Assembly (NCBI GenBank): GCA_021904315.1
Contig: CM038911.1
Coordinates: forward strand, 8,033,390 to 8,097,389
Length of the DNA stretch: 64,000 nt
Direction: 5' to 3'
From: Sphagnum magellanicum
Taxonomy: Eukaryota > Streptophyta > Sphagnopsida > Sphagnales > Sphagnaceae
Part shown: one piece after another, positions 43,046 to 53,807 of the stretch
Layout: each line of letters opens with the position of its first letter
How positions within the stretch are numbered: position 1 is the stretch's first letter
Position numbers and translations under genes: made by a program
The notes under the pieces: generated by a model
Told to the model about the DNA's origin: nothing
Seen by the model: only the letters and a program-made list of their open reading frames with translations
The model's database searches: none

Positions 43046-43410
43046 AAAAAGGGTTTAAGTTGCACCCAAGGAATAATTACGTTCCCAAAAGAGCAATGTT
43101 TAAGTTGCCTCAAAAAGCAACCATATTGTTGAAGGAGAAATAACTCCTTCTTTTTAGGGACATGATTTTTTTTTCAGGGAAAAAAATGTTTAAGTTGTTC
43201 CTTGGGGCAACTTAAGCTCCTTCTCCTTGGGGACATGATTGTTCCTCAAGGAAAAAATGTTTAAGTTGTTCTTCAAAACAACTTAAGCTCCTCCTCAAAG
43301 ACATGATTATTCCCCAAGAAAAAAAGGTTTAAGTTGTTCCTTGGGGCAACTTAAATTCCTCCTCAAGGACATGATTGTTCCCCATGGAAAAAAAAAGGGG
43401 CTTAAGTCAT
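43046..43410 (+). repeat. Tandem repeat, ~70 bp, about five copies
   Basis: Units begin GTTTAAGTTGTTCCTTGGGG and run through CAACTTAAGCTCCT, GGACATGATT and GTTCCCCAAGGAAAAAA. Good starts are at 43188, 43259 and 43327, giving 71- and 68-bp spacings, with degenerate copies on both sides. TTAAGTTG ... CAACTTAA pairs within each unit. Confidence 0.75.
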
Positions 43411-43445
43411 TCCTCGAAAAATAATGAATTTTCCTAGAGCTTTAC

Positions 43446-44112
43446 CCAAGTTCTTCGGGAAAACATATGTCTTAAATATTTTTGCAATCACAGTCATCTC
43501 ATATTTATTTTTATATAGGGTTGCAACCTATCATTGGAAAGTTTTTTAAGAAAGCTACAAATTTGTAGTTGGAAGCACTTCAATCAGAATTCATATACAA
43601 AAGTTATGATCACACAAAGTTTCAGACACATTTGTTCTTCAGGGGAACATGGTTTAGGTTGTTCTTCAGGGGAATTGCTTTCGGGCACATGGTTGGCCCC
43701 TGGGGAGAAACGGGCTTAAATTGTCTTGGGGAAATAACCATGTTCCCCCAAGGAGCAAATGTGTTTGAAATTTTTGTGTGATCATAACTTTTACACATGA
43801 GTTTTGATTGAAATGTTTCCAACTACAAATTTGTAGCTTTCCTCAAAATCTTTCCAATGATAGGTTGCAAGCTTATATAAAAAAAATGAGATGATTGTGA
43901 TTGCAAAAATATTTGGAACATATGTTTCCTCAAAGAGCAAATGTGTCCAAAATGTTGTTTGATTGTAGCTTTTGCATATGAATTATGATTGAAGTGTTTC
44001 TAACTACAAAGTTGTAGCTCTCTTTGAAACATTTCCAATGATAGGTTGTAAGACCATACATAAAAATATGAGATGACTATGATTACAAAAAGATTCAAAA
44101 CATATGTTTCTT
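43446..44112. repeat. Large inverted repeat with a third tandem copy
   Basis: Arm A (43446-43652) is repeated inverted as arm B (43738-43936) at roughly 85% identity, and B is followed by a direct, more diverged copy B' (43925-44112). Shared landmarks are AACATATGT, GCAATCACA.TCATCTCAT, CAACCTATCATTGGAAAG, AGCTACAAATTTGTAG and TTATGATCACACAAA. The 85-bp loop is richer in G+C. A transcript would fold into a hairpin of about 200 bp. Confidence 0.7.
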
Positions 44113-44889
44113 TAGGGAACTTAGGCCTTTCCTTGGGGAAAGTACATTGTTCCCTGGGGAAGGTGCCTTTTTCCTTGCGGAACTTGGCCATTCCCCAAGG
44201 AAAATTCATTACTTTTTGAAAAAATTATATTTTTCATTTGGAAACTTTTTTTTATTGCATGGAGAACTTGCTTGGGACTGGCACTTAATTTTCTTTTCCC
44301 CGAGGAAATTACTTCCTAAGAATAACTAACTTAAAAAAATATTTAAATATTTTATGAATTTTTTCATCCATTTCGTTTGTTGAAATTTTTTTTGAATCGT
44401 AAACCGTTGGGTTAAAAAGAGGATTCTAACCACTACATCACATGTGTTTTTTTTGAAACTATTGTATAAAAAAGATACTTCCAACATTAAGCATTGTGTG
44501 AATACAATTTAAAAAAATCCAATTTTTTTTCCATGTTGGACATTGTACTACAAATGTTTCAAACCTAATGTCACATTTAACTCGTTGTTATTATTTAGTG
44601 TTTACCCTATTGTGGTCAGGTTTTGTACTTTTCACCTTGTACAGAATCAACCCAAATCATATGGTTGATTTGTTACCTGTTGTTGGGAATTGAATTAGCA
44701 TCTAGGTAGGTATCTACATGCTACATGTAGATGGTTAGTACATAGCAACATATGTTATATCCTGGATACCCCAGATCCACCATTCTATTATCATATCTAC
44801 AACTCTTGCCGAAATCTTGCCGAAACACCCTTTTTTTTTGAAAAAAATGTTTAAATAGCCCCAATCTGAATATTTCAGATTTTCAACAA
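44113..44889. other. AT-rich intergenic
   Basis: No gene. Further TTCCTTGGGGAA-type motifs at 44120-44200 are related to the 43.1-kb tandem array. A possible tRNA-like A-box (TAGTGGTTAGAATCC, minus) lies at 44425-44440. Confidence 0.45.
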
Positions 44890-46470
44890 TATCTCTAAGA
44901 GCATCTCCAGCGGTGCTCCGTACCTGATCGTGCAGAGTAAAATTGGATGAAGAAAAGTCAAAACATGCTGGTTTGGATCAGCAGAATTGCATACTTTGCG
45001 GTGGCTGGTAAAAGACGTATGATCTGACTGCTGCTAAGTGTTTCTGGGCCGTCCGTCCAGGTGATTTGCTATTAATAGTCCCCCACCTATTTGCTGTCCC
45101 AGATTCAGTTTTATCGGTGGGGTTGCACTTTCAAAGGAAGTTTGTAGCTAATAAGTTAGGCTCTGCCTGAAAGGAAGAGATTACAACAAAAGGATGCAAT
45201 TTTCATTTGGTCTCACATTTTGAGGAATGTTGTGTTCTTGAAACTGTGAGTCCATTTTTTAAGGAACTTCATGGAACAAATTTCCTATTCAAACTGTTGC
45301 TGTACTTCTCATTTGGTCTCGCATTTTGAGGAATATGTTCAGTGGGTGGTTCCTGTGAAGAAAGTGTGATTTCATTTTCTTGGAACTTCAGGGAAGTACA
45401 TTTCCTATTCTCATTGTTGCTGGGTCTTATGGCAAAAGTCATTACACCACTGAATCTGGGTGGGTTTCATGTCAGATTGTTGAGTTCTTCAAAGCCAGTA
45501 AGTAGGCATTGCAAAATGAGCTTGTTGTCCCCATGACACCCATGGCCCAACCTTGTATGCATATATACTAAGCCAGCAAATTCCTGCTTTATCCAAAAAA
45601 AAATGCCACTGGAGAGCAAAGGTTGAAGGGGCAATTGATATGCATTTGGGACAGATCCCTCAAAGGGGAGAGTGGAAATTAAAGAATGGAACTCGTTGCA
45701 GTGCAACATCAAAGCACATCCATATCAACTCTGGCATTTGTTTTTGATTGCATCATCTTTGACACCTCTTTCCATCACCTTCATCTGACCCTGCTCATCC
45801 TTCTCCCTTTTTCAGGCATGTTTACTTCCAACTGGGAAGCTACAAGAACCCTGGTCCGGACCAGCAGTCCAACTGATGCATTGCATCTTTGAGCGGCTCT
45901 TCAGAATCCACACACCTTGAAACCCTAGCTGGGTTCTTGATTGAAAGGATAGGCACCTGTTCCTGGGAATGCAGAGAAAAAAAGCCATCATTGCTGCACT
46001 TGCATGAGCTTTCAGAGCTGAATGGCATGGGTCCAGATACAGATTGATATGTTTGTTTTGTTGGCAATTCAAAGAAGTTATTTTTTCATCATATGAACCT
46101 GGTTATACCATGATGAAGGGGACTATATTCTCAGCCATTCCAGGGTGTTCTGAAGGCCAGGTCAGGAGGGATTCTAGACAAAGTTTGGTGGGAATTCTTT
46201 CCAGATCCTTTGCTGTGGGATCACAGGTCAGAAAAGGTGAATGAATATTTGCTATCACAACTCTCATGTGGATGATGAAGTAAAGTCACCATTGTTATGC
46301 CTGATGTGCACAGCTAGACTGAACAATGCACAGCTGATGTCATAGGTAAATGCCAGGTATCCAGATTTCAAGCATAAGAAGACCGGAGGGGAAGCACTCT
46401 GGCATGTTGAGAGGAATCCCACATGGGTGAAGGCAGAGGTGGCTCCTATGGCACCAGGGACTATACAATT
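44890..46470. other. More GC-balanced patch upstream of the PPR fragment, no gene recognised
   Basis: Base composition differs from the AT-rich surroundings, as in gene-derived DNA. A ~105-bp tandem duplication lies at 45203-45425. A splice-acceptor-like TTTTTCAG at 45810-45817 is followed by about 25 open codons, but no family is recognised and stops follow. Confidence 0.4.
45203..45425 (+). repeat. ~105-bp imperfect tandem duplication
   Basis: CATTTGGTCTCACATTTTGA (45206) and CATTTGGTCTCGCATTTTGA (45310) start two copies that both run through GGAACTTCA.GGAA and TTTCCTATTC to CATTGTTGCTG-type ends. A fragment similar to the start occurs at 18077-18115. Confidence 0.65.
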
Positions 46471-46474
46471 GCAC

Positions 46475-46845
46475 AATTTCTCATGGAATACAAAGCTTGC
46501 CAGATACTTCAAGATGGGTCAATATGATGAGAAGTCAATTGAGCTTTTCCAACAAATGCAACAAGAAAGGGCTCATGATTCCTGATACGCTCAATTTTAT
46601 TTGGGTGCTCAATGCCTTAGCGAGTTTACAAGCACTTGAAGAGGGCAGACATGTTCATATGCAGATCATGCAATCTGGCTGTCAATTAGATGCTTATGTG
46701 GGTAGTAGCCTCACAGAGTTTGTAGCTACTTTTGTGTATCTTCTGTCAGCTTGCAGTCATGCAGGCTTTCTGGATGAAGGACTGGTCTATTTTGATTCCA
46801 TGTGTTCAGTTTATGGTATTTCTGCAACAGTGAAGCACTTTATGC
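46475..46845 (+). pseudogene. PPR protein fragment (PLS class), deleted and frameshifted
   Basis: Translation gives NFSWNTKLARYFKMGQYDEK and SIELFQQMQQE. After a one-base frame change near 46562 it gives PDTLNFIWVLNALASLQALE, EGRHVHMQIMQSGCQLDAYV and GSS, then jumps to VATFVYLLSACSHAGFLDEG and YFDSMCSVYGISATVKHF. In intact PLS-class PPR proteins, which act in organelle RNA editing, further repeats lie between GSSL and TFV.LLSACSHAG, so roughly two or more repeats are missing. The upstream and downstream parts of the protein are absent. The expanded GRHVH style is common in ferns and other seed-free plants. A non-functional gene fragment. Confidence 0.85.
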
Positions 46846-46949
46846 CTATATGTTCTATCATTCTTTTTTGTTGGATTGTTGTTGTATGTTACATAGTAGC
46901 GTACATTAGACTGTGTAACAATATAATAAGGTATAAATGAAGCTAAATT

Positions 46950-47469
46950 CTAATTTTGTAGTTTTAAACCAGTCCTCACTCTATTCACAACATCAATTCT
47001 TCTAGTAGAAGACCATAGAATGAACTTCACCCACAACCTCATTTAGTTGTACTACTCATTGTTTCCATGAAACATAAAAATAATAAATAATTATACTATC
47101 CTAATTAAGGAATTTAGACCAACCATGAAACATGTTTATTTTACATATCTAAATGATCAAATCTCTCTTAACTACCTCTCTCAAACTACCCCTATCTTAC
47201 TTATACATCAACATGAATACATGGCACACCCCCCCCACCCCTTCCCCACACACACAAATGAAAAATTCCCCTCAAATTCCTTTCAAGAAGTTAACAAGAC
47301 ATTTTCCATTCATTTATATCCATTAAGGATTTCCTTATTTCCTGGCCACAAAGGTGAAATAGATATTTTTTTGGAGTTCTCAGATTCAGGTCTCACTTCC
47401 CCACCTATCTCCTTCAAAATTATCTCCTCATATCCCAATTTCAAAAGGTTGATGCCACTCACCCAGGTT
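46950..47469. other. AT-rich intergenic
   Basis: No gene recognised. Short C and CA runs at 47229-47257. Confidence 0.45.
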
Positions 47470-47645
47470 CATTAGCCCATTAAACATTTTCGTCATCTCC
47501 ACGATAGACATGTTATTTTATTCATGTTTCAAACTTCTCCCAAGGTATTTCCCCACATTCCAAAATGTGGCGAAAGAAGAATGGAGTAAAACAAATATCC
47601 AATCTTTAGAAAATTGATTGTGGGCATTTTTCCCATATAGTCTTG
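47470..47645 (+). repeat. Dispersed repeat, copy 2
   Basis: Related to 5956-6140, as described there. Confidence 0.5.
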
Positions 47646-47756
47646 TGCATGTAACTTGATGTAGTTAAGTTATTATTTATATAGTTATTTAACATTTAAG
47701 TTTGGTGATTTACTTGTTAGTAGGATTTCATAATTTAATTATGATTTGGTCATAGT

Positions 47757-47990
47757 GTTTGACTTTCACATGAAAATTTATGTGGAAAGTCATGTGATAA
47801 GTTTTTGGCACATTAAGGTGCATTTATTTTCACACGATAATTTATATGAAAGTCATGTGAAAAGTTTTTTACACATTAAGGTGCATTGATTTTCACATGA
47901 TAATTTATGTGAAAGTCATGTGAAAAGTTTTTGACATATTAAGGTGCATTAACTTTCACATGATAATTTATGTGAAAAGTTTTTGCCATT
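47757..47990 (+). repeat. 63-bp tandem repeat, about four copies
   Basis: Units of exactly 63 bp start at 47818 and 47881 (GTGCATTGATTTTCACATGA ...), with partial copies before and after. Each contains TTTCACAT ... ATGTGAAA, able to form a stem, and AAAGTCATGTGAAAAGTTTT. Confidence 0.85.
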
Positions 47991-47994
47991 TTAT

Positions 47995-50630
47995 TATGTG
48001 ATGTGTAAACTTTAAGAAACTTCTTGTTTGTTTTCCTTTTGGTTAGTATATAAGTGAGTGTTTGTGACCTTTGGAAACACCTTCATTTGATAGAAATAAG
48101 TCGTGGTATGAATGTAAAACTTCATGGACTAAAATTGTGAAGGGAATTGAGATTTTAATTTTGAAAGGTTTTGGTGTAGTTTATGTGAAATCCATGGTAG
48201 GAGAATGGTGTGGCATATTAATTATACATAAATAATAGAAAGGTGAAAAAATATTTATGTAAATAAAAACATAGATTTTCATAGTTATATAATAAACATA
48301 CATAGTTTCGATCTTAAACCCACTTGTGATTTACATGCACATTCCTAATTAATTGAAATCTACCATCTATTGAAATTTGAAATCCATACAAAAAAGGACA
48401 AAATCAACCAAAATGCTTACCTATGAAGCACTTGCTTCCCCTTCATATCATTGGTTTAACATCCTTCAACCATAAGTCTTTCTGCCATATTTTTCTGTTG
48501 TTGAGCCACCATCATCAAAAAATTTAAAGGGTTTCAAAACAAAAAACCTTTGAAGTCCATCGTTTGATCATAACGCTTTCAATTTGATACCACATACTAG
48601 CTATCACCTTTCACATATAGCAAGAATCACATAGACACTAAAACAAAGAAAACATAGGGTAATGATAAATCCAACCATTCTATTTCTTGTCATTTTCTCC
48701 TTTTGATAACTTCACCCTCTTTTCAAAGAGGTGTGATCATAATTAAACAAGCCAAAAAAGGTGTTAGATGATAGAAAAAAATAGTCAAAATTGAAAAAAT
48801 ATTTTTGTTTTATCATTTAAAATTATGAAAATCATAGCAAGTTGTTTTTTTTTCATCTATATGAATGCCAAGGAATAAATCAAAAATTCATTTGATAAAA
48901 TTTTAAATTTAAGTTTCAATTAAAAACCTTTGAAAGTGAACACTTATTATAACAAAAAGAATCAATTTTGCAAAGGACTATAAAAAAGACTCATAAAATA
49001 AAACAAAATTAACGAAAAAAAGAAGAAGATAAAAATTAATTAAACGCATTCAAAAAACATTCGTATCTTAAAACATGTGCAATTCTAAAACTTTAAAAAT
49101 TCAAAGAACTTCTCAAAATTGATCTAAAATTTAGAACTTCAAAAGTCTTTTACCACATATAAATTAGGTATGATGTACATGATGTGTTAAGAAAAATTGT
49201 AATTTACTATACAATTTTTTTTTTAAATTTTAAAATAAATTTTTTAGTATGATTTAAAATTATAATCATTTAAAAAATGAAATACTGAATTCACAAATCA
49301 GCACACTTTCTAATATTCATATTTATGTGAAAATTATTTAAAAAAAAGATATTATGTACTTGAACCAAGTATAAACATGTATCCTAACAATTTGTAAAAA
49401 AATTGTTCAAAAATTCATTTGTATAAAAAGAAAATTTGGGACAAAAAGATATGTAACATCCTTTTCTAAAATAATGCCATTGATTCATTCAATCCCATTT
49501 GCACCCTTAAATTTTCATTCACAAAAACTTATCATCTAACTCCATTTCCTTCCACAACTGAGTCTTCTTGTTGCTTCCACAAACATGCCAGAAAGAACCT
49601 CACAACACAAACTTTGTAAATACCTATAATAGTTTCTTTAAGTTTTGGGTGGAATTTTGTATCTTTAGGTTGAGTAGATTTTCAATGGAATTTTTAAAAA
49701 TAAATCCGTAAGTTTGGAATCCTTATGCATTGTGTCACAGTGTGATGATGTAGTGTAAATATATTTTATGGACTGACTTTTAAGGGATGCTTTTCTTCCC
49801 TTGCCTTTTGAGCTACCTTGATTTGCATTGACCCCAACATGTGTGGGTACTTAGTCATTGTGACTCAATTCTTGTGTGATTTTATGATAGTGGATATGAA
49901 TGTCTCACACAAATTTTGTGTGCAAACCTCATAAGACTATGATCTAACACACTCATTGTCATGGTCCATTTGAAACAATGTTGTATAGATTTTTTTGCAA
50001 GCACATAAGGTATGACTATTGTCTTGTATGTGCGAGACTACTGGAAGGAAGTTATTCTTTGCATATATCATAAAATAGGTGAGATAGAAAGATTATTTTT
50101 TGATATGCTACGAAATAATTAAATAAGAAATAAATATAAATATATATTAAAATTCAAAATATTTAATTATATTTTTTATAGATTCTTATAATCCAATTTT
50201 TGAGCACGATATTAAAATTCTATTAAATAATAAATTATATATGTAATATATTTAATAAGCTGCAACCTGTATTCCAACAACTTCACGTCATTTGAAAAAA
50301 AATGGAAATAACCTCCCCTGGGTGGGAGCTAGATAATTGTCTGCAACAGAGTTATCCTTAAAGTCAGGCGATCAGGTAGCGAGAACGGCCAGTCTCGGGA
50401 TAATAGGGCATCAAACGCGTGACTGGGACCCAAACTAGTTTTTTACACCAATTTTGGTTGGTAAACTGAGTTTCATCCTGTGTTTCCTTTTTCCTGAGCG
50501 CCTGCACTGCTGCTACACATATTTTCACTGCTCCTACATGTACAACTACAATAATTACACTCGACGAACATTGTGCGTTAAATGCATTTCATACCCAGCT
50601 TTAATAAAATTTCCTTACTTTGCGGATACC
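47995..50630. other. AT-rich intergenic, no gene seen
   Basis: No gene or element recognised to 50,280. Bases 50310-50460 form a small GC-richer island of unknown nature before the phytocyanin locus. Confidence 0.5.
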
Positions 50631-50633
50631 ACT

Positions 50634-50707
50634 GAAAGAGGGGATAGGGGGCGAAAGCAGAGGCGATAGGGGGCGAAAGCAGAGGCGATAGGGGGTGAAA
50701 CAGAGGG
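50634..50707 (+). repeat. 22-bp tandem repeat, three copies
   Basis: GAGGCGATAGGGGGCGAAAG units, the first and last with small changes. Confidence 0.85.
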
Positions 50708-51414
50708 TGACTTTTAGGAAAACTCTTGTGTCTTTATGTCTTTTCTCAATATATTTGAGCTTGCTCTGCATTCTTCAATCTTGTAGATAGATACAATTTA
50801 AGTCTCTCTGCAATCCTATATTTAGATACATTTGAATTTCCTCTGCATTCTTCTAGATCTACAATTTTGAGAGATTTTTCTGCAACTTTTTAGATACATG
50901 AAGACGACGCGCACGGCACTCTCAAAACTTCAGGCTGGTTAGATTTACATACTGCATTCAACTGATCAACGGGGGAGTGAGTTGGAAGTCTGTGCTCGAC
51001 TGCTTGAAGCGAACTCGAGAAAGATCATCTTTTGTGTCCGAGCGAGGATGACTACATGTATCCAAAGCATAGATGCATTGCAATGCAATGTGCAACACCA
51101 TGAAATCATGACACTCAGATTTCGATTCGAAACAAACATCAAAGTTCACAACAATTTGTGGACGCGAAGAGGAGGATCTGAAACAATATGTGGATTTGTT
51201 TGTTTGAATCACTTTGTTGAGCACTCCAAACCAAAGCGAATTTAATAACAATTGAAAATCCAGTTCAGGAATATGTTTGGTGGCGTTCAACATTAATAAA
51301 ACATGGGCAAACAAACAAGCAAGCAATCAAGCAACCATGCCTGCAGTAGCAGTGATTCATGAGCCTTCTATTTTCTCTCTTATTTCCTTATCCACTGCAT
51401 GGCGCATGAAGCTC

Positions 51415-52077
51415 TTAGACCACCAGCGCGTTGAGAACTTCAATGGTTATCTTCTCACCCGCAGCGCAGTGGCCTGGTGCTCCACTGATGAAGTAGAGGA
51501 TGGTATAACCTTGGAGCGGGTAAGCACCAGGCCCGTTAGTCCATGACTGGATTGGGTGCATCGTGTTACAAGTGTTGTAATCGTCTACAGTGACTTGCAT
51601 CACGCTGTCCTGCCCGCTTGCGTACACGAAGTCTGCAACAATCCAGCAAAATTTTAGGCCGGCCTCAGCAATTCATGACGCACTTGATCATTCATGATCG
51701 TCTCTCTTAGAGTTCTTGCAGAGCCTAGTGCATCCTAATATGGTGATGAACTCCTTACAAAAACTTCGTTTTACATAGCCTGTGCAGAAGTTATAACTCT
51801 AGATAATAGAAGAGCTGGTAGTGCTATGAGCATTCATGAATTGAAACATACTGGAGGTGGTAGGAGTAAGAATTGTGGTACCAAGAGAATCGCCAGTATG
51901 GAAACCGTTGGGGAGGGTGCTCATGGCCCAATCGTGGTAGAAAGTTGGAGTGCGCGGAATCCCCCAGCCAAGAATATCTCCCACCACGAAGTTGGTGGCC
52001 ATGGAAACTGGCAGGTGGTGCAGCATGAATGCTGCTGTCAACAAGAGTAGCACAGCGGATGTGGAACCAGCTGCCAT
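51415..52077 (-). CDS. Phytocyanin, ENODL-like (copy A)
   Basis: Small secreted cupredoxin-fold protein of 137 residues. Two exons, 52077-51882 and 51632-51415, join across a 249-bp GT-AG intron in phase 1, the position usual for phytocyanins. Residues 1-27 look like a signal peptide (LLLLTAAFML, cleavage near SMA-TN). The plastocyanin-like domain follows: NFVVGDILGWGIP, W50, GDSLDFVYASGQDSVMQV, YNTC87, YFISGAPGHC121. Disulphide cysteines 87 and 121 are kept. Of the copper ligands only His120 remains: the usual His is Asp74, the ligand Cys is Ser115 and the axial residue is Glu125. This is the pattern of early-nodulin-like, non-copper phytocyanins. There is no Pro-rich or GPI-anchor tail. It differs from copy B by HH instead of QQ at residues 20-21. 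Divergently transcribed from copy B. Confidence 0.9.
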
Positions 52078-52274
52078 TGCAAGTACGATCTCGTAATTTA
52101 CTAATCAAACTGGCCTCTCCCGACTACGTAGTCTAGAAAAACTTATAAAGAAAAGAAAGCTGGAAGTGAGGATGCAGGTCAAGAGAGGAGGAGGAGGAGG
52201 ATTACTACCAGAGCCTTATAATCCAGGAACTGAAGAAGAAGGAAGCCTTGAAGAGGAGGATGTGGAGGAGTGTG

Positions 52275-52282
52275 CTTTTATA
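52275..52282 (-). promoter_or_regulatory. TATA box of phytocyanin copy A
   Basis: TATAAAAG on the minus strand, about 200 bp before the ATG, at the position matching TACAAAAG in copy B. Confidence 0.65.
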
Positions 52283-52312
52283 GCCTGCCCAATTCTGAGC
52301 ACACGAGACTGA

Positions 52313-52408
52313 TATGATTGTTTCCTGTTGCATAATGCACGGCCTGTTTGGTTTCCACTCGACTAGTTCCTACAGGCCACATACAACTGGAACCAAGCAA
52401 TAACATGC
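52313..52408. promoter_or_regulatory. Shared divergent promoter core between the two phytocyanins
   Basis: About 100 bp of mostly unique sequence at the centre of the inverted duplication, between the two TATA regions. Upstream elements of both genes must lie here or in the partner's transcribed region. No known motif assigned. Confidence 0.5.
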
Positions 52409-52436
52409 AGTCTCGGGTGCTCAGATTTGGGGAGGC

Positions 52437-52444
52437 TACAAAAG
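52437..52444 (+). promoter_or_regulatory. TATA-like box of phytocyanin copy B
   Basis: TACAAAAG, about 230 bp before the ATG; it aligns with TATAAAAG of copy A and so carries a T-to-C change in the third base. Confidence 0.5.
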
Positions 52445-52674
52445 CAGACTTCCCATGTGCATTCTCCTACCATTGCAATCTACGCTGATCTCTTCTGCAC
52501 GTTTGCTTGCTTCTTCTCCTTGATCTACATTAAGCTCTGGTAGTAATCCTCCTCCTTCTCCTCCTCTCTTGACCTGCATCTCACTTCCAGCTTTCTTTTC
52601 TTTATAAGTTTTTCTAGACTACGTATAGTCGGGAGAGGCCAGTTTGATTAGTAAATTACGAGATCATACTTGCA

Positions 52675-53337
52675 ATGGCAGCCGGTTCCACATCCGCTGT
52701 GCTACTCTTGTTGACAGCAGCATTCATGCTGCAACAGCTACCAGTTTCCATGGCCACCAACTTCGTGGTGGGAGATATTCTTGGCTGGGGGATTCCGCGC
52801 ACTCCAACTTTCTACCACGATTGGGCCATGAGCACCCTCCCCAACGGTTTCCATACTGGCGATTCTCTTGGTACCACAATTCTTACTCCTACCACCTCCA
52901 GTATGTTTCAATTCATGAATGCTCATAGCACTACCAGCTCTTCTATTATCTAGAGTTATAACTTCTGCACAGGCTATGTAAAACGAAGTTTTTGTAAGGA
53001 GTTCATCACCATATTAGGATGCACTAGGCTCTGCAAGAACTCTAAGAGAGACGATCATGAATGATCAAGTGCGTCATGAATTGCTGAGGCCGGCCTAAAA
53101 TTTTGCTGGATTGTTGCAGACTTCGTGTACGCAAGCGGGCAGGACAGCGTGATGCAAGTCACTGTAGACGATTACAACACTTGTAACACGATGCACCCAA
53201 TCCAGTCATGGACTAACGGGCCTGGTGCTTACCCGCTCCAAGGTTATACCATCCTCTACTTCATCAGTGGAGCACCAGGCCACTGCGCTGCGGGTGAGAA
53301 GATAACCATTGAAGTTCTCAACGCGCTGGTGGTCTAA
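52675..53337 (+). CDS. Phytocyanin, ENODL-like (copy B)
   Basis: Predicted secreted cupredoxin-fold protein of 137 residues. Exons 52675-52870 and 53120-53337 join GACTCTCTT-type sequence through a phase-1 GT-AG intron, giving GDSLDFVYASGQDSVMQV at the junction. Same features as copy A: signal peptide, Cys87 and Cys121 kept for the disulphide, Asp74, Ser115 and Glu125 where copper-binding members have His, Cys and Gln/Met. Reading through the unspliced intron would end after 92 codons and lose the C-terminal half, so splicing is needed. By eye the 249-bp intron is identical to that of copy A, and the exons differ by only a handful of bases. Both copies are intact and likely both expressed. 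Confidence 0.9.
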
Positions 53338-53807
53338 GAGCTTCATGTGCCATGCAATCGATAAGGAAATAAGAGAGAAAATAGAAGGCTCGTGAATCAC
53401 TGCAGGCCTGTCTGTTTCCCCATGTCAAGTTAATGCCAAACACCAAACAGACATTGCTCTGAACTGGAATTTTAATTGTTCTTGCTTTGATTTTTAGTGA
53501 TCGCACCACAGAACAAACAAATCCTCATTTTCGCACCCACAAATAATTGTGTTTGTTGTTGGTTTCAAGTCAAAAGTGTCATGATTTCATGGTGTTGTGC
53601 ATTGGATTGCAATAAATTCTAATCAAAGATCATTTGAACATTATCTTCTTGTGGGGTTGCATATCAGATGCTTCCTCCTCTCATTTGTCTAGTTGGACCT
53701 CATTGCACCAAAGTCTACTGCAAACAATGGCAACATTAACTAGAAGAAGGTGAACAAACTTGAAACAAATGAAACCCCAAACAATCATGGGATGTGCATG
53801 TGCAAAT

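Larger units (their letters stand above)
50740..52312 (-). repeat. Left arm of the phytocyanin inverted duplication
   Basis: Matches 52409-53960 in reverse orientation. Identity is very high at 51345-52215 (gene body and 5' leader), lower at 51070-51340 (3' flank) and at 52215-52312 (promoter). It reappears at 50745-50900, where inverted copies of a ~31-bp GATTGCAGAG...CAAATGTATCTA repeat lie. Confidence 0.85.

Noticed and set aside
43534-43822. Short open stretches in the inverted repeat
   Set aside because: They mirror each other across the palindrome and have no coding resemblance.
45812-46072. Open stretches on both strands in the GC-balanced patch
   Set aside because: No recognised family; only the 46475-46845 PPR part is supported.
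50958-51326. 122-codon minus-strand open stretch
   Set aside because: Lies in the diverged 3' flank of phytocyanin copy A; the matching part of copy B is not open, so it is not a conserved gene.
51799-52953. 92-codon unspliced forms of the phytocyanins
   Set aside because: They read into the intron; splicing restores the conserved GDSL-FVY junction and C-terminal domain.
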